Assembly: GCA_002134785.1 (NCBI GenBank)
Contig: MBQZ01000027.1
Span: forward strand, 1 to 33,385
Origin: Crenothrix sp. D3
GTDB lineage: Bacteria; Pseudomonadota; Gammaproteobacteria; Methylococcales; Methylomonadaceae
DNA: 33,385 nt
Direction: 5' to 3'
Shown here: piece after piece, positions 17,554 to 25,874 of the stretch
Numbering within the stretch: the stretch's first letter is position 1
Layout: every line of letters begins with the position of its first letter
Program-made: the position numbers and the translations under genes
The notes under the pieces: model-generated
What the model was told of the DNA's origin: nothing
What the model saw: the letters and a program-made list of their open reading frames with translations, nothing else
The model's database searches: none

Positions 17554-20500
17554 ATGACCGACACCCAACCGACCAGCAAAAAAAATAATAACGCGTTGTT
17601 TAATCCCAAATTTATTAAGAAAGCCATAGAGACCTCTGGCATTCTTAAAAATGGTGAAATTCCCGAAAAAGCCAAAAAAATTATCGAAAGACGTTTAAGC
17701 AATCAGGCTATTCATCAAAAAGCCAAAGAACTTGAGCAAAGTCATGATTTTTTGGTTTTCTTTAAAGAATTATTGGGCTACAAATCGGTAGGCGATCAGA
17801 CGAACGCCAAAACGTGGAATGTTGTGAATGAACTCAAAGGCATTGATTATGCCCTAGGTGAGTTTTCTAAAAGCAAAAAAACGGTATTAGTACCATTTGA
17901 ACTCAAAAGCCCCAAAACGTCTGATTTAACCCGCCCCATGTTAGGCAGAACGGAATCGACTGTTATGCAAGCAGCTCGTTACGCACTAAATAGCCAAGGT
18001 ACAGCAAAATGGTTTTTAGTGTCCAACTGCTTAGAGTTTCGCCTTTATAAATTCCCTGAATCCACCAGCCAATACGAACAGTGGTTTATTGACGACCTGA
18101 TACAGCCAGAGGAATATGCGCGGTTTGTGTTATTGCTGAGTAAAACTAATTTGCTAGGCGGCACAACTGAAACGTTGTTTAACGACTCACAACAACAACA
18201 AAAAGACATCACCGACCAACTCTACCGTGATTATCGGCAATTACGCATTGACTTGATTAACGGCTTAAAGAAAGACAACAACAGTATTCGCCGCAAAACA
18301 ATGGTGCGAATCAGCCAAAAGTTATTAGATAGAATGCTGTTTATCGCCTTTGCCGAAAACAGGGGCTTACTGCCTAGACGTACCTTGCATAGTCGTATTT
18401 TTGCACAACCCATTGCGGGTGTAACGGTGTGGAAAGTGATACAAATACTGTTTACTGCCATAGATAAAGGCGACTCAGAATTTAATATCCCTGAGTATAA
18501 CGGTGGGCTATTCGCCCCAGATACTGAACTAGAAAGTCTGAAAATCAGCGATGACTTACTCAAAAAATTCAAAACCTTATACGACTACGATTTTGATAAC
18601 GACATCGGCACACCTGTCTTAGGGCATATTTTTGAACAATCCATAGCCGATTTAGACGAAATTTATGCCACCGTTAGCGAAGAGCAAGAACTACAAAGCA
18701 CGACCAAAACCACAGGCACAGCGGGCAAACGTAAACAAGACGGCATTGTTTACACCCCTGAATTTATTACCGACTACATTATTCAACATACCCTAGGCGG
18801 TTATTTAAAGCAGAAGCAAGACAACATCACCGATGAAAAAGATAGTGCGGCGTATTGGTTAGCCTATCGGGGCATTCTAGCCAGCACTCGCGTACTTGAC
18901 CCCGCGTGTGGCAGTGGTGCGTTTTTAATTGGCGCGTTTAAATATTTAAAAGCCGAATACGATTATGTTAATCAGCGCATTCGAGAATTAGACCCACAAC
19001 ACACTGATTTATTCGGTTTGGATTTAGACGCAGAAATACTGAATAACAACCTGTTTGGTGTTGACCTTAATCCCGAATCCATAGAAATCACCCAATTAGC
19101 CTTGTGGTTAGAAACCGCTGAACGTGGCAAAAAACTCAAGCCGCTAGATAAAAATATTCAACAAGGCAATAGCATCATTCATCATAAACACACCGATAAA
19201 CAAGCGTTCTTATGGAATGTGCAGTTTAATAAAGTCATGGAATCTGGCGGTTTTGATGTGGTGTTAGGTAATCCGCCTTATGTCCGCCAAGAGCGATTAA
19301 GCGACATCAAACCCTATTTACAAGAACACTATAAAACCTATCACGGCGTGGCTGACCTCTACACCTACTTTTTTGAACTAGGGCTTAACTTACTGAAAAA
19401 AGGCGGGCGTTTAGGTTATATCTCCTCTTCAACCTTTTTTAGAACCAACAGCGGTACGCCGTTACGCCACTTTCTAAAAGTGCAAAGCAACTTATTAACC
19501 GTGATTGATTTTAATGATTACCCTGTGTTTGAAGGCGTGACCACTTATCCAGCCATCCTAATCATGGAAAAGCCTGAACGCTTACGCAAACAAGCCCCGC
19601 AATCAAACTTTAGTTTTTTAAATATCACCGCCAAAAAAGACCCACAACATGGCGAATTAAAACAGCAATTACAAACTGACTTCGGCGTGATGAAACAAGC
19701 CGCACTAAAAGCCGATGCGTGGCAATTGGAAGAAGAAAGTTTTGCTAACCTGCGGCAAAAAATCACCAAAGGCTATAAAACCTTGAAAGAGGTTTATGGT
19801 TCACCTTGTTACGGTGTAAAAACAGGATTTAATGAAGCCTTTACTATTAATGCCCAGCAATATGCGCACTTAAAACAAGACGACCCAGACGGTGAAATTT
19901 TAAAGCCATTTTTAGAGGGCAAGGATTTAAAACGTTGGCGGTCAGAAAGTCGGAATTTGTATTTGATTTTTACGCGGCGTGGAGTTGATATTGATAATTA
20001 TCCATTAATTAAAGCGCATTTAGAGCAATTTAAAGAACAGTTAGAGCCTAAACCAGACGATTATTCAAAAAATAAAATATGGTCAGGTCGTAAAGCAGGA
20101 CTGTATCAATGGTATGAAATTCAAGATACGGTGGCTTATTATGATCAATTTGAAGAAGACAAAATTGTTTGGGGGAATTTACAAAGTAGTCCATCGTTTT
20201 TATATGATGACCAAAAATATTTTATTAACGCACCTTCTCCAATATTGGCAACAACTGAAAAATGGTTAGTTGGTTATTTGAACTCAACGGTAGCTTGGTA
20301 TTTTCTCAACAATATAGCCATCGGGCGTTCAGGAGGATTTATTGAGTGTAAACCTATGTACATCAATCAAATACCTATTCCTACTGTATCACCTGAACAA
20401 AAACAAACGATTGCCAATTTAGCCGAACAATGCCAAACCCACGCTAAAACCCGTTATGAATTAGAGCAAACAGTACAACGCCGTTTGCTGGAAAATCTAC

Positions 20501-20799
20501 GCCCTATAAATAATCCTGAATCACTGAATACCAAATTAACCCAATGGTGGAAATTAGCAACGGTGACAGAATTGGCAACCGAAGCCCACAAAGCCTTTAA
20601 GTTAAAAAAGTCTGGGACATTAAAAGTCGATTTAACCGATCCGACTCTGCAAGATGTGTGGGAAAAATATCTCAAGGATAATACTAAAACATGGCAAGAC
20701 ACGACTGACACCATTAACGGCTTAGAGAAACAAATCAATACAGCCGTTTATGCCTTATTCAATTTGAACGCTGACGAACAAAAGCTAATTGAAAAGTAA
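17554..20799 (+). CDS. type IIG-like restriction-modification enzyme
   Basis: A single 1081-residue polypeptide with nuclease, adenine methyltransferase and target-recognition parts, as in Eco57I-type enzymes. The N-terminal region has D98 and E116-L-K118 (VPFELKS), fitting a PD-(D/E)xK nuclease. A helical linker follows to about 400. The N6-adenine methyltransferase has SAM motif DPACGSGAF at 449-457 and catalytic NPPY at 573-576, with VVLGNPPYVRQE as in gamma-class enzymes. The C-terminal half carries the TaqI-like recognition domain (YGVKTGFNEAF near 752, ILKPFLEGKDLKRWR near 785). No separate R, M or S gene sits beside it, so cutting and methylation are probably in this one chain. PglX of BREX is a methylase-only relative but lacks the ELK site. 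The target sequence is unknown. Confidence 0.86.
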   Translation: MTDTQPTSKKNNNALFNPKFIKKAIETSGILKNGEIPEKAKKIIERRLSNQAIHQKAKELEQSHDFLVFFKELLGYKSVGDQTNAKTWNVVNELKGIDYALGEFSKSKKTVLVPFELKSPKTSDLTRPMLGRTESTVMQAARYALNSQGTAKWFLVSNCLEFRLYKFPESTSQYEQWFIDDLIQPEEYARFVLLLSKTNLLGGTTETLFNDSQQQQKDITDQLYRDYRQLRIDLINGLKKDNNSIRRKTMVRISQKLLDRMLFIAFAENRGLLPRRTLHSRIFAQPIAGVTVWKVIQILFTAIDKGDSEFNIPEYNGGLFAPDTELESLKISDDLLKKFKTLYDYDFDNDIGTPVLGHIFEQSIADLDEIYATVSEEQELQSTTKTTGTAGKRKQDGIVYTPEFITDYIIQHTLGGYLKQKQDNITDEKDSAAYWLAYRGILASTRVLDPACGSGAFLIGAFKYLKAEYDYVNQRIRELDPQHTDLFGLDLDAEILNNNLFGVDLNPESIEITQLALWLETAERGKKLKPLDKNIQQGNSIIHHKHTDKQAFLWNVQFNKVMESGGFDVVLGNPPYVRQERLSDIKPYLQEHYKTYHGVADLYTYFFELGLNLLKKGGRLGYISSSTFFRTNSGTPLRHFLKVQSNLLTVIDFNDYPVFEGVTTYPAILIMEKPERLRKQAPQSNFSFLNITAKKDPQHGELKQQLQTDFGVMKQAALKADAWQLEEESFANLRQKITKGYKTLKEVYGSPCYGVKTGFNEAFTINAQQYAHLKQDDPDGEILKPFLEGKDLKRWRSESRNLYLIFTRRGVDIDNYPLIKAHLEQFKEQLEPKPDDYSKNKIWSGRKAGLYQWYEIQDTVAYYDQFEEDKIVWGNLQSSPSFLYDDQKYFINAPSPILATTEKWLVGYLNSTVAWYFLNNIAIGRSGGFIECKPMYINQIPIPTVSPEQKQTIANLAEQCQTHAKTRYELEQTVQRRLLENLRPINNPESLNTKLTQWWKLATVTELATEAHKAFKLKKSGTLKVDLTDPTLQDVWEKYLKDNTKTWQDTTDTINGLEKQINTAVYALFNLNADEQKLIEK

Positions 20800-20819
20800 C
20801 TACTCAGTTTGTAGTTTAT

Positions 20820-20850
20820 TATCGTTCCAATGCAGAACGTTGGAACGATA
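20820..20850. repeat. 11-base perfect inverted repeat
   Basis: TATCGTTCCAA (20820-20830) and TTGGAACGATA (20840-20850) with a 9-base loop, just after the restriction gene. There is no T run after it, so it is a poor terminator. Its core GTTCC/GGAAC recalls the element at 23829-23851. Confidence 0.7.
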
Positions 20851-20925
20851 CAAGTGGTTTTACTCTAAATTCCTGCGTGATTTTGTGTAAAATGCGCTCA
20901 ATACCAAGCAATCGAAGCCAATCTA

Positions 20926-21861
20926 ATGAAAAAACTAAAATGCGCCGTTATCGGCACGGGTTATCTCGGTAAATTCCACGCGGAAAAATACGCACTGTTG
21001 CCTGACTGTGAATTGGTCGCGGTGGTGGATATTAATCAAGAAGCCGCGCAAGCCGTAGCGGACAAACATGGAGCGCAAGCCCTGACGGACTACAGTTCGT
21101 TATTAGGCACTGTGGATGCGGTGAGCATTGTTGTTCCTACTACGCTACATCATCAAGTCGCCAAAGATTTTTTAAATGCGGGTGTTCATGTGTTGGTGGA
21201 AAAACCCATCACTGTGACCGTTGCCGAAGCCGATGAACTCATAGCCATTGCCGAAGCTAAAAACTTAATTCTGCAAGTTGGGCATTTAGAACGTTTTAAT
21301 CCTGCGGTGTTAGGTTTGGATAAAGAAGAAAAACCGCTGTTCATCGAATCGCACCGTTTATCACCGTTTAATCCCCGCGCCAATGATGTCAGTGTGGTGT
21401 TGGATTTAATGATTCATGATATTGATATTATTCTGGCATTAGTTGATTCTGAAATTGAACGCATAGATGCCAGCGGTACACCCGTTTTGACACAAGGCAC
21501 GGACATTGCCAATGCGCGTTTAACCTTTAAAAACGGTTGCGTAGCGAATGTCACCGCTAGTCGTATCAGCATGAAAATGGAACGCAAAATGCGGATGTTT
21601 AGACCCAGTTCTTATATTTCAGTGGATTTTCAAAACCGCGTGTTAAGCAAATACCAAACAGGCACGAAAGAAATGTTTGCGGGTATTCCTGAAATTATCA
21701 GCGAAGAATCTACTTTTGACAGTGCCGACGCATTACTGGAAGAAATTAAACACTTCGTCAACTGCATACACACGGGCGACAATCCGTTAGTATCAGGCGT
21801 AGCGGGTAGACGCGCTTTAGCCACTGCCATACAAATTACCCAATTATTGGGCGACAAATAA
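20926..21861 (+). CDS. gnnA: GnnA-like UDP-GlcNAc 3-dehydrogenase
   Basis: A 311-residue Gfo/Idh/MocA oxidoreductase. In Acidithiobacillus and Leptospira, GnnA oxidises the 3-hydroxyl of UDP-GlcNAc with NAD+, the first step to UDP-GlcNAc3N for amide-linked lipid A. The N-terminal Rossmann loop is GTGYLGKFHAEKY (10-22), and VVDIN near 34 binds the cofactor. EKPIT near 93-97 is the family lysine motif. HDIDIIL near 165-171 is the active-site histidine segment. The GnnA name rests on position: it directly precedes a DegT aminotransferase and lies in one strand with lpxD, lpxI and lpxB. By itself the family could be another sugar dehydrogenase. It starts 29 bases upstream of gnnB, so the two should be cotranscribed. 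Confidence 0.82.
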   Translation: MKKLKCAVIGTGYLGKFHAEKYALLPDCELVAVVDINQEAAQAVADKHGAQALTDYSSLLGTVDAVSIVVPTTLHHQVAKDFLNAGVHVLVEKPITVTVAEADELIAIAEAKNLILQVGHLERFNPAVLGLDKEEKPLFIESHRLSPFNPRANDVSVVLDLMIHDIDIILALVDSEIERIDASGTPVLTQGTDIANARLTFKNGCVANVTASRISMKMERKMRMFRPSSYISVDFQNRVLSKYQTGTKEMFAGIPEIISEESTFDSADALLEEIKHFVNCIHTGDNPLVSGVAGRRALATAIQITQLLGDK

Positions 21862-21890
21862 ACCACCACCAATAAACAAAAGGCAACAAC

Positions 21891-22988
21891 ATGATCCCAA
21901 TGGTCAACCTCAAAGCGCAATACGTTGAAATTAAAGACGAAGTGGAGCGCGGCTTAGCTGAAACAATCGAAAACTGTTCTTTTATTCTGGGCCCTAATGT
22001 TGCCGCATTTGAACGGGAAACCGCTGAATATTTGGGCGTAAAACACGCAATCGGTGTTGCCTCAGGTACAGACGCGCTGCATCTCGCGCTGATTGCCGAA
22101 GGTATCGGTGCAGGTGATGAAGTGATTACCACCTCATTTACCTTTATCGCCACCGCCGAAGCGATTAAATACGTCGGCGCAATCCCCGTATTTGTGGATA
22201 TTGACCCCAAAACTTTCAATATTTGCCCCGATGCCATCGCCGCCGCGATTACTCCCAAAACCCGCGCCATCATGCCCGTGCATTTATTCGGACAACCTGC
22301 CGATATGGCTCGTATTGTCGAACTGTGCGAACAACATAATTTAAAATTGATAGAAGACTGCTGCCAATCATTCGGCGCGTCTATCGACGGCAAACAAACG
22401 GGTTCACTCGGACACGCCTCAGGTTACAGCTTTTTCCCCAGTAAAAATCTGGGGGCGTTCGGTGATGGCGGCTTGGTTGTCACCAACTCAGACGCAACCG
22501 CTGAAACCATCAAACAACTGCGCAATCACGGTTCAAAAGTCCGCTATTATCACGACATCATCGGCTACAACAGCCGCCTTGATGAAATACAGGCAGTTAT
22601 TTTAAGAGCCAAATTAAAACGTATCGACCAATACAACACCGCCCGCCGTCATGTTGCACATTTGTATTCTGAACTCATGGCAGACTTACCATTAACCACT
22701 CCGCATGAAGACGGCGTGGGCATTCATGTTTATCATCAATACACGTTGTTATCTGACCGCCGCGATGACATCATGACCGCCCTGCAATCCAAACAAATCG
22801 GCTGCGCGGTGTATTATCCCGTGCCGTTGCATCAACAAAATGTGTTTAAAGAAGAATGTGCAGGTGTTGTGTTACCCGTCACCGAAGCCGTTGCTGCCAC
22901 CTGTTTTTCTCTGCCCATCTGTCCGTTTTTAACCGATGAGCAAATAAGAGAAATTGTCGGTGTGATTCGCGGCGTATTGGTTGCCTAA
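21891..22988 (+). CDS. gnnB: GnnB-like UDP-3-keto-GlcNAc aminotransferase
   Basis: A PLP aminotransferase of the DegT/DnrJ/EryC1 class, 365 residues. GnnB transfers an amino group (from glutamate) to the 3-keto sugar made by GnnA, giving UDP-GlcNAc3N. The PLP lysine is K185 in SFFPSKNLGAFGDGG. ASGTDALHLAL near 57-67, VDIDP near 102-106 and EDCCQSFGA near 155-163 (PLP-ring contact) are the usual family sites. The start has GGCAACAAC upstream. Function follows from the fold and from the gnnA neighbour; other DegT enzymes make perosamine or Qui3N, so the assignment is not certain from this gene alone. An inverted repeat follows the stop. Confidence 0.82.
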   Translation: MIPMVNLKAQYVEIKDEVERGLAETIENCSFILGPNVAAFERETAEYLGVKHAIGVASGTDALHLALIAEGIGAGDEVITTSFTFIATAEAIKYVGAIPVFVDIDPKTFNICPDAIAAAITPKTRAIMPVHLFGQPADMARIVELCEQHNLKLIEDCCQSFGASIDGKQTGSLGHASGYSFFPSKNLGAFGDGGLVVTNSDATAETIKQLRNHGSKVRYYHDIIGYNSRLDEIQAVILRAKLKRIDQYNTARRHVAHLYSELMADLPLTTPHEDGVGIHVYHQYTLLSDRRDDIMTALQSKQIGCAVYYPVPLHQQNVFKEECAGVVLPVTEAVAATCFSLPICPFLTDEQIREIVGVIRGVLVA

Positions 22989-22996
22989 CTAATTAC

Positions 22997-23029
22997 AAAC
23001 TTGCGAGGTTTTCAAAACTTCGCAGGTTT
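22997..23029. repeat. 16-base imperfect inverted repeat after gnnB
   Basis: AAACTTGCGAGGTTTT (22997-23012) and AAAACTTCGCAGGTTT (23014-23029), complementary except at two positions that form G-U pairs. It lies in the 66-base gap before the cupin gene, with only TTGACTGAA between it and the next ribosome-site area. It might attenuate or protect the transcript; there is no terminating T run. Confidence 0.6.
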
Positions 23030-23054
23030 ATTTGACTGAAATCGAGCAAAGACC

Positions 23055-23423
23055 ATGCAAGCACACATCATCAATACTCCTGAAAGTGCGGAATACTACT
23101 TCGAAGAAGGCTGTTTCATTTTAGAACTCTCCAATTCAGTGCAAGACCCCGCCTTATCCATTGCCAGAGCGAGGGTTAAAGCGGGCATGAGTACCCGCCT
23201 GCATCGTTTAACGGGCTTGGTTGAACGTTATGTGATTTTGTCAGGTCTAGGGAATGTGGAAGTAGCGGACTTGCCTGCACAACCCGTCAGCGCGGGCAGT
23301 GTCGTTATCATTCCTTCGCGTTGTTCGCAAAAAATCACCAACACAGGCGCGGAAGATTTAATATTTCTTGCCCTGTGTACACCGCGTTTTGAAACACAGT
23401 TTTATGAAGATATAGAGCCTTAA
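23055..23423 (+). CDS. small cupin-domain protein
   Basis: A 122-residue single-domain cupin (Cupin_2, mannose-6-phosphate isomerase-like) with no signal peptide. The barrel motifs are SIARARVKAGMSTRLHRL near 37-54, VERYVILSGLGNVEV near 57-71 (VILSG turn), AGSVVIIPSRCSQKITN near 82-98 and LALCTPRF. Metal ligands are partly replaced: motif 1 has one histidine (H52) and motif 2 has Cys (C92) where a histidine is common, so metal binding is uncertain. No activity is known for this group. It lies between gnnB and the lipoprotein gene, but similar genes occur widely in Gammaproteobacteria, so a role in lipid A is only a guess. Confidence 0.7.
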   Translation: MQAHIINTPESAEYYFEEGCFILELSNSVQDPALSIARARVKAGMSTRLHRLTGLVERYVILSGLGNVEVADLPAQPVSAGSVVIIPSRCSQKITNTGAEDLIFLALCTPRFETQFYEDIEP

Positions 23424-23482
23424 CAAAGTAGGTTGCCTAATTCAACCTATCACTTACCACCCATAAGCTACTGGAGAAAAAC

Positions 23483-23812
23483 ATGAAAAACATACTGATT
23501 GCATCAATGATTGTTTTATTAGCAGGCTGCACCACTATCGCCCCCTCACAAACCTATCGCCCTGCCAATTACTCAGGTGCTGCGTGGGATATAACAGGCG
23601 AAATGGATGATGCGCATGACATGGTTATTATTAAAATAAATAATGAAATCGTCATTAACCACGCCCTTGAAATATGGTCAGGTAACGGAGAATTTACAGG
23701 CATTTACAAAGGCAAACCCGTCACCGCCTCGTGCATGACCGATGCCTCTGATACCACCAATTGCTTTGTTTTTATGAACGGCGAAAAAGCGGCAACGTTG
23801 ACGTTTGACTAG
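23483..23812 (+). CDS. hypothetical lipoprotein
   Basis: A 109-residue protein with a clear lipoprotein signal, MKNILIASMIVLLAGC. The lipidated cysteine is C16, and Thr at +2 suggests outer-membrane sorting. The mature part is beta-rich and has two cysteines (SCMTDASDTTNC), a probable disulfide. GEFTGIYKGKPV looks like a small binding-barrel turn. I do not recognise a family. The ribosome site CTGGAG precedes the ATG. It is in line with gnnB and lpxD, but gaps of 60 and 140 bases separate it, so cotranscription is not certain. Confidence 0.7.
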   Translation: MKNILIASMIVLLAGCTTIAPSQTYRPANYSGAAWDITGEMDDAHDMVIIKINNEIVINHALEIWSGNGEFTGIYKGKPVTASCMTDASDTTNCFVFMNGEKAATLTFD

Positions 23813-23828
23813 ATAACCTTTATCACAT

Positions 23829-23851
23829 CGTTCTCACGCAACGTGGGAACG
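23829..23851. repeat. 10-base inverted repeat, REP-like
   Basis: CGTTCTCACG and CGTGGGAACG around a CAA loop, one G-U pair. The form CGTTC-CACG-CAA-CGTG-GAACG is that of a common dispersed palindrome. A related half, CCACGCAACGCG, occurs at about 16002-16013. The remaining 23852-23953 is the lpxD leader, with no clear promoter. Confidence 0.6.
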
Positions 23852-23953
23852 GTGTAGCATTTTTGCTTCTGCATGAGCTATTAAAGGATGGTCGGATTTA
23901 GAAGCGACATTAATGAACCCAGCACTGAAACGAGTTATAGGAACAAATAGATT

Positions 23954-25015
23954 ATGAAAACTATGAAACTCTCCGAACTATCCTCTTATCTTGAACAAAA
24001 CGGTTTTCCGAATACGATTGATGGCGATCAGGAACTGGACATTGTGGGTGTGAATACTTTACACGAAGCAAAAGCGGGTGAAATCAGTTTTCTTGCCAAT
24101 ATAAAATATCGAGAGCAATTGTTTGATACTCAAGCATCCGCCGTTATTGTCAGTCCTGATGATGTTAAACCTGACACATTAACCGTCATTCGTTGTGCTG
24201 ATCCTTATGGCGCGTTAGCCGCAACCGTCATTGGCATTCATGGCGTGCGTCAACATCCACAATGGGGCATAGATAGCAGAACGCAAATTGCTAACACTGC
24301 AAAAATCGGCGCGAATGCCAATATCGCACCTTTTGTAACCATTGATGACCACGTTGTAATTGGCGATAACGTGACGCTGTACTCTGGTTGTTATATTGGC
24401 AATGGCGCAGTATTGGGCGATAACGTCACGCTATATCCAAATGTCGTGGTTTATGACGGCAGTAAAATCGGTAGTCGTGTCAGTCTACACGCGGGTACGA
24501 TCATCGGTCAGGATGGTTTAGGTTATGCCTCTGTCAATGGACGATGGATGAAAATTCCGCAAGCAGGTTGGGCAGTGGTTGAAGATGATGTCGATATGGG
24601 CGCGAACTGTGCGATTGATAGAGCGACCTTAGGTCAAACGCGCATAGGCGAAGGCACTAAATTCAGTGATGCGGTGGTGATTGGGCATGGTACAAAAGTG
24701 GGCAAGCACAATATGTATGTTGCCCAAGTCGGTTTGGCGGGTTCGGTCAATGTCGGCGATCATGTCACGATGGCAGGACAAGTCGGCGTTGCAGGGCATT
24801 TAAACATTGGTGATAACGTCACCATCGGCGCGAAATCAGGTATCTGGAGTGATTTGGAAGCCAATGAACGTTATTTTGGTGTTCCCGCGTTTAAATGGAA
24901 ACAATTTTGGCGACAAGTGGCGGCAATGAAAGAAATGCCAGACGCATTGCGCAAATTACGCAAACTGGAAAAAGAAATTGAAACCTTAAAAGCGCAGTTA
25001 AAAAACGATGAGTGA
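23954..25015 (+). CDS. lpxD: UDP-3-O/N-acylglucosamine N-acyltransferase LpxD-like
   Basis: LpxD puts the second hydroxyacyl chain on the sugar (amide at C2) in lipid A synthesis. The 353-residue protein has the N-terminal uridine-binding domain (GEISFLANIKYREQL near 42-56). A left-handed beta-helix of hexapeptide repeats follows (IGANAN, IGDNVT, LGDNVT, MGANCA, IGEGTK, VGKHNM). A C-terminal helix (about 315-352) is rich in Lys and Glu. H245 in VVIGHGTKVG aligns with the catalytic His (H239 in E. coli). It is rather divergent from the enteric form. It is not in the usual skp-lpxD-fabZ-lpxA cluster, so it may be an extra LpxD for the 3-amino sugar. Start ATG 23954 has AGGA upstream; an ATG three codons on is possible. 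It overlaps lpxI by 8 bases. Confidence 0.85.
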   Translation: MKTMKLSELSSYLEQNGFPNTIDGDQELDIVGVNTLHEAKAGEISFLANIKYREQLFDTQASAVIVSPDDVKPDTLTVIRCADPYGALAATVIGIHGVRQHPQWGIDSRTQIANTAKIGANANIAPFVTIDDHVVIGDNVTLYSGCYIGNGAVLGDNVTLYPNVVVYDGSKIGSRVSLHAGTIIGQDGLGYASVNGRWMKIPQAGWAVVEDDVDMGANCAIDRATLGQTRIGEGTKFSDAVVIGHGTKVGKHNMYVAQVGLAGSVNVGDHVTMAGQVGVAGHLNIGDNVTIGAKSGIWSDLEANERYFGVPAFKWKQFWRQVAAMKEMPDALRKLRKLEKEIETLKAQLKNDE

Positions 25016-25874
25016 TTCTAATACCTTAGCAGTTATCGCAGGCGCGGGAAAATTCCCCGTCATGGTCATTGAAGGCGCGAAACAACACGGCTTGCGCGTT
25101 GTCGTGTTAGGCTTAAAAGAAATTGCCGATGCCAGTTTAGCCGACATTGCCGACGAATTTTATTGGGTCGCCCCCTTACGTTTGAATGAATGGCTGAAAC
25201 GCTTACACCAAGTTGGTGCAAAAACTGCTGTCATGGCAGGCTATGTACAGAAAAAATCTATGTTTCGCCGTTTTGGCATTTTAAGTTTTTTACCTGACAG
25301 GCTGTTTTTAAAGCTGTGGTTTAAAGATATTGCCGATAAACGCAATGATACCGTACTCACCGCCGTTGCCAATTTACTATCACAGCACGGCGTTGAACTG
25401 CAAGATGTCACCCGCTACTGCCCGTCGGTACTCGCACCTAGCGGTGTGTTAGGTGCAGAAAGAATCAATGCCAACTTACGCCGAGATATTCAATTTGCAT
25501 GGAGCATTGCCAAAGAAATGGGCAGATTAGACATCGGTCAATCTATCGCGGTGAAAAATGGCGAAATTATTGCCGTAGAAGCCATTGAAGGCACGGATAT
25601 GATGATTGAACGTGCTGGACAACTCTGTAAAAACGGCGGCTGGACATTGCTTAAAGTCGCTAAACCCAATCAAGATATGCGTTTTGATGTGCCGACTATT
25701 GGTATTAATACCATTGAAAATTTACATAGGCACGGCGCGGGTGCGTTAATCGTTGAAGCAGGCAAAACGGTGATTGTTGATATGCAGGACGTTATCGCCT
25801 TGGCGAATCAATATCGGATAGTCTTCGCCGCTATTGACCACGCATCATCCATAAACGACATTCCAATCTCATGA
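25008..25874 (+). CDS. lpxI: UDP-2,3-diacylglucosamine pyrophosphatase LpxI
   Basis: LpxI (DUF1009) hydrolyses the UDP-diacyl sugar to lipid X and UMP, replacing LpxH, to which it is unrelated. The 288-residue protein has the family's N-terminal IAGAGKFPVMVIEGAK and the C-terminal signature VEAIEGTDMMIERAG (about 184-198), followed by KPNQDMRFDVPTIGINTI. Length is typical. It begins inside the lpxD end (8-base overlap) and its stop overlaps the start of the ATPase gene (ATGA at 25871-25874). LpxI is the usual form in Alphaproteobacteria and uncommon in Gammaproteobacteria, where LpxH is the rule. Confidence 0.92.
   Translation: MSDSNTLAVIAGAGKFPVMVIEGAKQHGLRVVVLGLKEIADASLADIADEFYWVAPLRLNEWLKRLHQVGAKTAVMAGYVQKKSMFRRFGILSFLPDRLFLKLWFKDIADKRNDTVLTAVANLLSQHGVELQDVTRYCPSVLAPSGVLGAERINANLRRDIQFAWSIAKEMGRLDIGQSIAVKNGEIIAVEAIEGTDMMIERAGQLCKNGGWTLLKVAKPNQDMRFDVPTIGINTIENLHRHGAGALIVEAGKTVIVDMQDVIALANQYRIVFAAIDHASSINDIPIS

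Noticed and set aside
17554-20799. PglX-like BREX methylase
   Set aside because: No pglZ, brxC or other BREX genes are near, and the protein has an N-terminal ELK nuclease-like site.
20820-20850. Terminator of the restriction gene
   Set aside because: The stem is good but no T run follows, so I list it as an inverted repeat.
21836-22393. A 185-codon minus-strand frame
   Set aside because: It is antisense to gnnB, which has full aminotransferase motifs; the shadow matches nothing.
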